The translations under genes and the position numbers were made by a program. The notes under the pieces were generated by a model. The model was not told the origin of the DNA, did not search any database, and saw nothing but the letters and a program-made list of their open reading frames with translations. Shown in pieces: positions 57,938 to 64,000 of a stretch of DNA of 64,000 nt; the first letter of the stretch is position 1, and every line of letters begins with the position of its first letter. The DNA is from JBBIUS01 sp037440105 (lineage in GTDB: Bacteria > Patescibacteriota > Patescibacteriia > XYB2-FULL-38-15): positions 29,789 through 93,788 of the forward strand of contig JBBIUS010000001.1 of assembly GCA_037440105.1 (NCBI GenBank), read 5' to 3'.

Positions 57938-58822
57938 CTAATTGTTAATTATCAATTTTTCTCCATTGCTTAAAATTTTTATATCGCCATTTTTATCTGT
58001 GCGCAAAATCTTTACTCCCATTTTTTCTAGCCGATTCACAACCGTCTGGCTCGGGTGACCGAACTTGTTTTTTGCCCCCACCATAATAACTGTGATTTTT
58101 GGCTGGACTTTATCCAAAAATTTATAGCTGGTTGCGTCTTTGCTCCCATGATGCGCCACTTTCAAAACATCAACTTTTAAATCAACGCCCTCGCTAATTA
58201 ATTTTTCCTCCACCTCACTTTCAGCATCGCCGACAAATAAAAATGAGGTTCTGCCAAAAATTAATTTACTGACAATTGAGGTATTATTTAAATTTTCTAC
58301 TCTTCTCTCTGCTAAATTTTCCAATGGGTAGAGAATTTCTAATTTTAAATTTTCATCAAAATTAATAACCTGGCCAGCCTGAGCAATTTCAATTGGCATA
58401 TTCTGCTTACTAATTTCTCTTAACCATTCCAAATATTCTGGCGTTGTATGTATCACACCGGTTGTTAAGATTTTTTTTACTTTATATCTTTTTAAGACCT
58501 CAACCAATCCGGTCAGATGATCAGCGTGAGGATGAGTTAGAATTACAAGATCGATTTCTCTTTCAAAAAATGGAAGGTTTCGGCCGAGTTTATAAATTAT
58601 TTTATTATCCGGACCACCGTCAATCAAAATCTTTTGCTGCTTCGGCGTTTTAATCAAAATTGCGTCTCCCTGCCCAACGTTAAAAAAATTTACTTCTAAA
58701 TTGCTCGCCTCTCCCCACGAATAAAAAAACGCTATACCAAATAAAAATAAAACAACTGCAAATAAACTGCCTACCCTTAAGAAAAATTTACTAGTTTTGA
58801 ATTTTGAATTATAATTTTGCAT
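57938..58822 (-). CDS. ComEC C-terminal-type MBL-fold protein (split competence hydrolase)
   Basis: A secreted or membrane-anchored metallo-beta-lactamase-fold protein (294 residues from the chosen start), matching the C-terminal domain of ComEC/Rec2, which is thought to degrade one strand of incoming DNA. One membrane helix (FFLRVGSLFAVVLFLFGIAFF region) is followed by FFNVGQGDAILIKTP, LTHPHADHLTGLVEV, VGDAESEVEE and VAHHGSKDATS. The start at 58822 (MQNYNSKFK) is preferred; the frame is open to 58873 inside the repeat, and overlaps the upstream comEC gene. Confidence 0.88.
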   Translation of the reverse strand: MQNYNSKFKTSKFFLRVGSLFAVVLFLFGIAFFYSWGEASNLEVNFFNVGQGDAILIKTPKQQKILIDGGPDNKIIYKLGRNLPFFEREIDLVILTHPHADHLTGLVEVLKRYKVKKILTTGVIHTTPEYLEWLREISKQNMPIEIAQAGQVINFDENLKLEILYPLENLAERRVENLNNTSIVSKLIFGRTSFLFVGDAESEVEEKLISEGVDLKVDVLKVAHHGSKDATSYKFLDKVQPKITVIMVGAKNKFGHPSQTVVNRLEKMGVKILRTDKNGDIKILSNGEKLIINN

Positions 58823-58848
58823 TTTGTATCTTGAATTTTGAATTTTTC
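58794..58848. repeat. Period-7 tract at the comEC/MBL junction (TTTTGAA)
   Basis: Heptads TTTTGAA, TTTTGAA, TTATAAT, TTTGCAT, TTTGTAT and CTTGAAT run through the overlap of the two genes. They encode the end of the membrane protein (KFKIQNAKL) in one frame and the start of the MBL protein in another. Confidence 0.75.
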
Positions 58849-60302
58849 CTCTGCCACCAAATGAATCCGCCAATAATTAAATAGGCTATTGTAAGTAATA
58901 CCCAATGAATCTTTCCTATTTGAACAGAGGCCCAAGGAATTTTTGAAAAAAACTCTGCTACTTTAATAATATAACTTAAAAGAAACCATGCCAACCAACC
59001 TAAAATTTGACCTAGACCAAGAGAAAGCATGCCGCAAAATACAGCGATAAATCCCACAGCCATAGTAGTTGGGATAATAAATAAAATCAAAACATTAGCC
59101 AAGGGCGCAACAAAAGAAAGCCGGCCAAAATTATACAAAATCAAAGGCAAGGTTAAGATAATGGCAGACATCGTCGTAATAAAAGAATCTTTAATGCCAA
59201 GCGTTTGCGGCAATTTTCTAAAATATCTCTCAAAAATAGGCGATAAAAATATCAAACCAATTGTTGCAGCAAAAGATAGTTGGAAAGCAATATCAAAAAC
59301 TAAAATCTTTGAATTAAAAATAAGCATTGAGGCTCCGGCAAAAAGCAAAGCATTTGTTACTCGGCTTAGTCGACCTTCTCGTTCAGCCAAAAGAACTAAA
59401 CCACCCATGATTGCAGCCCGTACTACTGATGGCTGCGCGCCGGCGATAATAACAAAAAACAAAATGCCTAAAAGGGAAATCCAAAAAGATTTTTTACGAG
59501 CAATTCCAAAACCGCAAGTAAGTTTGGAAATCAGAAGGGCGAGAATCGTAATATTATATCCGGAAATAGCAATAATGTGGGTTGTTCCAGTGGCATTAAA
59601 TTTATCCATTAAATCTTGAGGGATGCCGCGCCTTGCTCCGTAAAGCAAGCCGCCTAAAAATGATGCTTGGGGTTCTGGTAAAATTCTCCCTACCACTGAA
59701 ACAAATTTAGTTTTAGCAGATAAAAGCACGCTGATTAATTTATTCCCCAATCCGCTGCTTAAAAATTTAATCTCTGGCCAATAACACAAAGAGTAAATAT
59801 TTTCTTTGGCTAAATATTTATCGTAAGCAAAATCGTTTACCGGCTCAGGTTTTTTAAGCTTACATTTTATTTTCAATTCATCGCCGTAACGGTACTCTGG
59901 ATATAATTTAGTAATAACCAAAACATTGCCACTTACTTTGCTCCAATTATCCCCAATTTTTAATTTTTCATTTTTAATTTTTAATTTAACGTGGTCTGCC
60001 CTTATGTCTGGTTCAGCATTTATTATTCCAATAAAAGTTACTTCACTTTCGTTATAAAAATGAATCTCGCTTTGATCGCCAGCAGGCAAATCAAAGTCGT
60101 ACCTTAAAATTCCCAAAAATAAAAAAATCCCTCCCAGCCCAGCAATTACCCAAATTTTTTTAGACCAACCGAACAAAAGTGCTGCACAACCTCCCAAAAA
60201 AATTAAAAAACTTACAAAAAGTGGAAGAGAAAAATATGAACCTGCTCCCACGCCTAAAATAAAAAAGAGACAGGAGTAGAAAAATATTTTGGACTTTGTC
60301 AC
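58809..60302 (-). CDS. comEC: ComEC/Rec2 competence channel domain
   Basis: The membrane part of the DNA-uptake channel ComEC (about 497 residues). An N-terminal DUF4131-like OB region (VTFIGIINAEPDIRADHVKL, NVLVITKLYPEYRYGDELKI) is followed by the competence domain with about ten helices: GLLYGARRGIPQDLMDKFNATGTTHIIAISG, cited as FNATGTTHIIAISG, and QPSVVRAAIMGGLVLLAEREGR. The metallo-lactamase domain found at the C-terminus of most ComEC proteins is encoded by the next gene. A GTG at 60302 is the likely start; the frame is open to a TTG at 60344 inside a repeat. A heptad insertion encodes KLKIKNEKLKIGDN. Confidence 0.88.
   Translation of the reverse strand: MTKSKIFFYSCLFFILGVGAGSYFSLPLFVSFLIFLGGCAALLFGWSKKIWVIAGLGGIFLFLGILRYDFDLPAGDQSEIHFYNESEVTFIGIINAEPDIRADHVKLKIKNEKLKIGDNWSKVSGNVLVITKLYPEYRYGDELKIKCKLKKPEPVNDFAYDKYLAKENIYSLCYWPEIKFLSSGLGNKLISVLLSAKTKFVSVVGRILPEPQASFLGGLLYGARRGIPQDLMDKFNATGTTHIIAISGYNITILALLISKLTCGFGIARKKSFWISLLGILFFVIIAGAQPSVVRAAIMGGLVLLAEREGRLSRVTNALLFAGASMLIFNSKILVFDIAFQLSFAATIGLIFLSPIFERYFRKLPQTLGIKDSFITTMSAIILTLPLILYNFGRLSFVAPLANVLILFIIPTTMAVGFIAVFCGMLSLGLGQILGWLAWFLLSYIIKVAEFFSKIPWASVQIGKIHWVLLTIAYLIIGGFIWWQRKNSKFKIQNAKL
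59954..59989. repeat. Period-7 tract inside comEC (ATTTTTA)
   Basis: AATTTTT/ATTTTTC-type heptads encode the lysine-rich KLKIKNEKLKI segment within the OB-like domain. Confidence 0.65.
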
Positions 60303-60305
60303 GAA

Positions 60306-60402
60306 AGGAAGTAACGCGTAACGGGTAACGCGTAACGCGTACAATTGATTTCAGAAATTACTAGTTACTGGTTACTCGTTACTGGTTACTCGTTACTATA
60401 TT
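60306..60402. repeat. Period-7 inverted repeat (GTAACGS family), copy 2
   Basis: The left arm has GTAACGC, GTAACGG, GTAACGC, GTAACGC; the right arm has GTTACTG, GTTACTC, GTTACTG, GTTACTC, GTTACTA. The end TATTTATCAACC matches the copy before topA (TATTTATGAACC). It covers the end of leuS and the comEC upstream region. Confidence 0.8.
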
Positions 60403-62892
60403 TATCAACCTCCCCTTTACAAAAATAACCTTCTTAATTTCCTTACCCTCAATCCATTTTTTAACCTTCTTGCTCTCCATTGCAACTTTTTTCGCTTCCT
60501 CTTCGCTAATATCTGCTTTTACTCTAATTGTATCCCTCAACTTACCATTCACTTGCACTACTAAATCAATTTCTTCTTCCGCAATCAATAACGGGTCATA
60601 AACCGGCCATTTTTCCAAAATAATACTTCCCTTGCGCCCTAATTTTTCCCACAGCTCTTCAGCAATATGCGGCGCAAAAGGTGAAAGAAGTTTTAAAAAT
60701 GTTTCAAACTGCCCTATTGTAAATGCCTGCACACTCATTTCATTGGCTAAAATCATCAAGGCAGAAATCGCAGTATTAAATTTAAAATTTTCAATGTCTT
60801 CTGTGACTTTCTTAATGGTCTTATGAAGCAGTCTATCTAATTTTGAATTTTTAATTGTAGTTTTTAATTTCTCTAATCCCCAAACACGCTCCAAGAATCT
60901 TCTCACACCAACAATCCCCTTCGTGCTCCAGGGTTTTACATCTTCAAAAGGTCCCATAAACATTTCATAGAGCCTCATTGTGTCTGCACCATAAGTTTTA
61001 ATCACGTCATCAGGATTAATAACGTTACCTCGCGACTTTGACATTTTTTGCCCATCTTCGCCTAAAATGATTCCTTGATTTCTTAATTTTATGAACGGCT
61101 CTTTAGTTGATACCAAACCTTCGTCATGCAAAACTTTATGCCAAAAACGAGCGTAAAGAAGGTGAAGCACAGCGTGCTCTGCTCCGCCAACATAGAAATC
61201 AACCGGCATCCAATATTTTTCTTTTTTCTTATCAAAAATTTCTTTCTTGTTTTTTGAGTCAAGATAGCGCAGATAATACCAGCACGAGCCAGCCCATTGC
61301 GGCATGGTGTTTGTCTCGCGTTTTGCTGGTCCGCCACAAGCAGGGCACTTTGTATTTACCCATTTTGAAATGGCCGCGAGAGGTGATTCACCTGTGCCAG
61401 TTGGTTTATATTCTTTAATATCGGGCAACCTCACTGGCAAATCTTTTTCCGGCACTGGCACCCAACCACACTTATCACATTTTGCAAGCGGAATGGGTTC
61501 GCCCCAATATCTTTGTCTTGAAAAAACCCAGTCACGCAGTTTATAATTTACTGCCTTTTTCGCTAATCCTTTTTTTGCCAGCCGTTCAGTAATTTTTTCT
61601 CTTGCTTCACTGCTCGACATGCCATTAAATTGACCAGAGTTAATTAAAATTCCTTCTCCTTCGTACGCCTTCTCTAATTCTAAATCTTTAATTTTTAATT
61701 TGTGTTTTTGGTTTTTGGTTTTTGGTTTTTGATTTTGTTCTGCCGGCTGTATAACTTCCACTACTGGCAAGCCATACTTTACAGCAAAATCGTAGTCTCT
61801 TTGATCATGAGCTGGAACAGCCATAATTGCACCTGTACCATAGTGGGGTAAAACATAATCCGCAACCCAAATCGGAATTTCCGAACCATTGACTGGATTT
61901 ACTGCTTTAATACCTTTCAGCTCTACGCCAGTTTTTTCTTTTGTTAATTCCGCTCTTTCCAAATCACTTTTCTCTTTTGCTTGTTCCACATACTTTTTCA
62001 CTTCTTCTAAATTCTTAATTCTAGATTCTAGATTCTGCAATATGGGGTGTTCCGGCGCCACAACCATATAAGTCGCACCAAAAAGTGTGTCAGGCCGAGT
62101 GGTGAACACTTCCAGAATTGTCATCCCCGACTTGAGCCCCGTTTTCACGAGGCCGGATCCAGTTTTCTGGATTCCCGCTTCCGCGGGAATGACATTAAAA
62201 CGCACTAGCGCCCCCTCTGATCTTCCAATCCAATTCCTCTGCATTTCTTTAATCTGCTCCGGCCAATCCAAATCTTTTAAATCTTCTAACAATCTATCCG
62301 CATAAGCCGTGATTTTTAGCATCCACTGCCTCATGTCTTTTTTTGTCACTTTTGTTTTGCATCGCTCGCATTTGCCGTCCACCACTTCTTCATTTGCCAA
62401 GCCAGTTTTGCAGGAGGGACACCAATTGATTGGCACTACCGCTTCATATGCCAAACCTCGTTTGAATAATTTCAAAAAAATCCACTGAGTCCATTTGTAA
62501 TAATTTGGATCAGTGGTATTAACTTCGCGCGACCAGTCATAAGAAAAACCCAAACTTTTTATTTGTTGCCTTATTCTTTTAATATTTTTAGCGGTACTTA
62601 TAGCCGGATGAACACCGGTTTTAATGGCATAATTCTCTGCTGGTAAACCAAAAGCGTCAAAACCCATTGGGTGTAAGACATTCCACCCTTCCATCCGCCG
62701 TTTTCTGGCAATAATATCAGTGGCTGTGTATCCTTCAGGGTGTCCAACATGTAGTCCTTCAGCAGATGGATAAGGAAACATATCTAAGACATAAAACTTT
62801 CTCTTTTTTGGGTCTTCTTTAACTTCAAAAAGTTTTTCCCGCTCCCAGTACCCCTGCCACTTTTTCTCTATAATTTTATGATTATAAGTCAT
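60379..62892 (-). CDS. leuS: Leucyl-tRNA synthetase with repeat-derived insertions
   Basis: A class I synthetase (837 residues) charging tRNA-Leu. It has MFPYPSAEGLHVGHPEGYTA with the HIGH-type motif, CPSCKTGLANEEVVDGKCERC as a zinc insertion, cited as CPSCKTGLANEEVV, the editing domain VFTTRPDTLFGATY, and GQKMSKSRGNVI with the KMSKS motif. Near residue 230 about 28 residues (FNVIPAEAGIQKTGSG...) come from a palindromic REP-like element. Near residue 385 EQNQKPKTKNQKHKLKIKD comes from a heptad tract. Both lie in or near the editing domain and keep the frame open. Confidence 0.95.
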   Translation of the reverse strand: MTYNHKIIEKKWQGYWEREKLFEVKEDPKKRKFYVLDMFPYPSAEGLHVGHPEGYTATDIIARKRRMEGWNVLHPMGFDAFGLPAENYAIKTGVHPAISTAKNIKRIRQQIKSLGFSYDWSREVNTTDPNYYKWTQWIFLKLFKRGLAYEAVVPINWCPSCKTGLANEEVVDGKCERCKTKVTKKDMRQWMLKITAYADRLLEDLKDLDWPEQIKEMQRNWIGRSEGALVRFNVIPAEAGIQKTGSGLVKTGLKSGMTILEVFTTRPDTLFGATYMVVAPEHPILQNLESRIKNLEEVKKYVEQAKEKSDLERAELTKEKTGVELKGIKAVNPVNGSEIPIWVADYVLPHYGTGAIMAVPAHDQRDYDFAVKYGLPVVEVIQPAEQNQKPKTKNQKHKLKIKDLELEKAYEGEGILINSGQFNGMSSSEAREKITERLAKKGLAKKAVNYKLRDWVFSRQRYWGEPIPLAKCDKCGWVPVPEKDLPVRLPDIKEYKPTGTGESPLAAISKWVNTKCPACGGPAKRETNTMPQWAGSCWYYLRYLDSKNKKEIFDKKKEKYWMPVDFYVGGAEHAVLHLLYARFWHKVLHDEGLVSTKEPFIKLRNQGIILGEDGQKMSKSRGNVINPDDVIKTYGADTMRLYEMFMGPFEDVKPWSTKGIVGVRRFLERVWGLEKLKTTIKNSKLDRLLHKTIKKVTEDIENFKFNTAISALMILANEMSVQAFTIGQFETFLKLLSPFAPHIAEELWEKLGRKGSIILEKWPVYDPLLIAEEEIDLVVQVNGKLRDTIRVKADISEEEAKKVAMESKKVKKWIEGKEIKKVIFVKGRLINIVTSNQ
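61685..61738. repeat. Period-7 tract inside leuS (TTTTTGG)
   Basis: Four TTTTTGG-type heptads and flanking ATTTTTA units encode the lysine/asparagine/glutamine-rich segment within the editing domain. Confidence 0.75.
62120..62193. repeat. REP-like palindromic element inside leuS
   Basis: The element runs from GTCATCCCCGAC to GCGGGAATGAC, so its ends are inverted repeats (GTCATYCCC). Inside are GGATCCAG/CTGGATTCC and the palindrome CCCGCTTCCGCGGG. The peptide VIPAEAGIQ is a well-known translation product of this widespread repeat type. It lies in frame within the coding sequence. Confidence 0.8.
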
Positions 62893-62904
62893 ATTTTCTG
62901 CTTA

Positions 62905-63014
62905 CCCCATACAAAGCCTCTGTTTGAACTTTCATTAAACACCAACGAGAGCCGAAGGCGCTTCCGCGAGATGATGTTTTGTTAACTGCTAATGTTGTCG
63001 GGCTTTGTGTGGGG
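62905..63014 (-). ncRNA. Long hairpin-closed region upstream of leuS
   Basis: On the minus strand CCCCACACAAAGCC (63014-63001) pairs with GGCTTTGTATGGGG (62918-62905) with one mismatch. Inside, CGC-GGAA-GCG forms a tetraloop hairpin. No T-box consensus or SRP motif is seen. It could be a leader structure or an inserted element. Confidence 0.4.
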
Positions 63015-63050
63015 CTACTTAGATTCAATTTTTTTATGATCGTATGTCAT
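63015..63050 (-). pseudogene. 11-codon reading frame copying the leuS N-terminus
   Basis: It encodes MTYDHKKIESK and stops; leuS itself starts MTYNHKIIEKK. AAGGA lies nine bases before its ATG, a better ribosome binding site than that of leuS. It is a decayed duplicate of the gene start or a short upstream frame with a regulatory effect. Confidence 0.6.
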
Positions 63051-63178
63051 ATTACTCAATCCTTCCTAGATTAGGGTCTCGCGCTTTTTCCTCATCTTAG
63101 ATTAAGGGGAGGTAAGGAGTAGTTACAATTACAAACCTAACTTTTATACCTCCTAATCACACCTAAAAGGGAATATAC

Positions 63179-64000
63179 CTAAAACCCTCTTAATTTAATT
63201 GCTCTTGCCAATCTCTCCAAAGCCAAAGCAAAAACCGCTGTGCGCAAATCGGTCTGATGTTTTTCTTTAATTTTCCAAGCCTCATTAAAATTTTCTATCA
63301 TAATCTTTCTTAACTTTTCAAAAACCTCTTTCTCAACCCAATAATAATTTTGCAAATTTTGCACCCATTCAAAATAAGAAACTGTCACTCCGCCGGCATT
63401 TGCCAAAACATCAGGTACGACAAGCACACCACGCTTAGATAGCTTTTCATCTGCCTCTGGTGCAGTCGGCCCATTGGCTAGTTCCAAAATAATTTTTGCC
63501 CTGACACGGCCGACGTTTTTTTTGGTAATCTGATTTTCCAGGGCCGAAGGAATCAAAACATCACAGGGTAATTCCAGCAATTGTTTATTTGTAATGGCCC
63601 TTGTCCCAAGAAATCCCATTACAGAACCACTCTTCTCTTTCCACTTTAAAACTTCGTCCGGATTCAAATATTTTTGATTTTTGATTTTTGATTTTTGATT
63701 TATTACGATTCCGCCTTTTGAATCAGAAATCGCAATTATATTATATCCTGCTTTATGGCACAATTTTGCAATATTATAACCAGCATTTCCAAACCCCTGC
63801 ACCACCACTGTAAGTTTTGAATTTTGAGTTGTGGTTTTGACATTTGACATTTGAGTTTTGAGTTTTTTAATCGCTTCTTCCAAAATATAAAATCCGCCTT
63901 GGGCTGTGGCCGTCGCTCTGCCAGCCGATCCACCTACCTCAAGTGGCTTTCCAGTCACCACGCCTGGGACATTGTATCCTTTGATTTTTGAAAATTCATC
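63179..64000 (-). CDS. gdhA: Glutamate dehydrogenase (Glu/Leu/Phe/Val family), partial
   Basis: The frame is open at the right edge, so the N-terminus is missing; 273 residues are visible. It is the NAD(P)-binding C-terminal part: PGVVTGKPLEVGGSAGRATAT, cited as GVVTGKPLEVGGSAGRATAT, VVQGFGNAGYNIAKLCHKAGY, cited as VVQGFGNAGYNIA, DVLIPSALENQIT and ILELANGPTAPEADE. It interconverts glutamate and 2-oxoglutarate with ammonia. Two heptad tracts encode lysine/glutamine-rich insertions (KLKTQMSNVKTTTQNSKL near the Rossmann start, INQKSKIKNQKYLNPDE after the second strand). Confidence 0.93.
   Translation of the reverse strand, partial: DEFSKIKGYNVPGVVTGKPLEVGGSAGRATATAQGGFYILEEAIKKLKTQMSNVKTTTQNSKLTVVVQGFGNAGYNIAKLCHKAGYNIIAISDSKGGIVINQKSKIKNQKYLNPDEVLKWKEKSGSVMGFLGTRAITNKQLLELPCDVLIPSALENQITKKNVGRVRAKIILELANGPTAPEADEKLSKRGVLVVPDVLANAGGVTVSYFEWVQNLQNYYWVEKEVFEKLRKIMIENFNEAWKIKEKHQTDLRTAVFALALERLARAIKLRGF
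63669..63702. repeat. Period-7 tract inside gdhA (ATTTTTG)
   Basis: Five ATTTTTG heptads in the coding sequence encode NQKSKIKNQK. Confidence 0.75.
63813..63869. repeat. Second period-7 tract inside gdhA (TTTTGAG/ATTTGAC)
   Basis: Heptads AGTTTTG, AATTTTG, ACATTTG, ACATTTG and AGTTTTG encode a flexible lysine/threonine-rich loop before the conserved VVQGFGNAG motif. Confidence 0.7.

Larger units (their letters stand above)
62893..63178 (-). other. leuS leader region with long hairpin and start-codon copy
   Basis: The region between gdhA and leuS holds no full gene. A 110-base hairpin-closed stretch (62905-63014) sits directly before leuS, and a reading frame resembling the leuS N-terminus lies just upstream. 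Near 63106-63165 the inverted units GGAGGTA and TACCTCC occur without a T run. Confidence 0.5.

Noticed and set aside
59029..59619. A long open frame antisense to comEC
   Set aside because: It is a mirror of a conserved membrane protein, has no ribosome binding site and its product shows no motif. Similar antisense frames over der (8503-9048) and the 401-residue gene (32712-33263) were rejected for the same reason.
62905..63014. T-box riboswitch upstream of leuS
   Set aside because: No GGTGG-type antiterminator bulge or Leu specifier loop could be found on the minus strand, and no terminator precedes leuS.

Overview
This window looks like a chromosomal stretch of a Candidate Phyla Radiation (Patescibacteria) bacterium, most likely of the Parcubacteria group. 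The sequence is AT-rich. The ribosomal operon lacks uL30 between rpsE and rplO, as is known for that radiation. Proteins resembling the type IV secretion pilin family carry huge Ig-like tails. Several housekeeping enzymes are shortened: AspRS has no GAD domain and the RelA/SpoT protein has no ACT domain. UGA is an ordinary stop here, since it ends the RelA/SpoT gene, so this is not a code-25 lineage.

Layout. Bases 1-6.3 kb (minus): two tandem membrane-anchored Ig-domain proteins, then rpsU-yqeY, hisS and lepB. Bases 6.3-6.5 kb: a tRNA-Val(CAC) nested inside another tRNA gene. Bases 6.9-16 kb (plus): an LCP cell-wall enzyme, der, pth, dprA, topA and a RelA/SpoT homologue. Bases 16.1-17.8 kb (minus): parAB. 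Bases 18.0-18.5 kb: tRNA-Leu, tRNA-fMet and an elongator tRNA(CAU). Bases 19.1-30.7 kb (minus): a glycosyltransferase, a D,D-carboxypeptidase, scpAB, a YbaK-type editing protein, a DUF2330 protein, lon, aspS and asnS. Bases 30.9-33.4 kb (plus): two orphan genes with strong ribosome binding sites and their own terminators, one made of ten 35-residue repeats. Bases 33.5-54.7 kb (minus): a fused str-S10-spc ribosomal cluster running rpsL-rpsG-fusA-tuf-rpsJ through secY, then a pair of CaCA antiporters, adk, map, ruvX and recO. Bases 54.9-64 kb: an M50 protease, rpmB, tRNA-Pro, two tiny genes behind attenuator-like leaders with ndk between them, a split comEC, leuS and a partial glutamate dehydrogenase.

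Most genes serve translation, protein export, chromosome segregation, DNA uptake and recombination (comEC, dprA, recO, ruvX) and envelope building. This fits a small-genome, host-dependent lifestyle with natural competence.

Two things stand out. First, two unrelated tiny genes (56 and 63 codons) sit about 1 kb apart on the same strand. Each lies behind a strong promoter, a near-leaderless short reading frame, mutually exclusive antiterminator and terminator hairpins, a very strong Shine-Dalgarno site and a closing terminator. Second, the window is peppered with short tandem repeats of period 7 (less often 8 or 10). Between genes they form hairpins. They also occur inside pth, topA, comEC, leuS and gdhA, where they encode lysine/asparagine-rich insertions, and one tract coincides with the break that splits comEC into two genes. 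All product names come from reading translated sequence by eye; no database search was possible.
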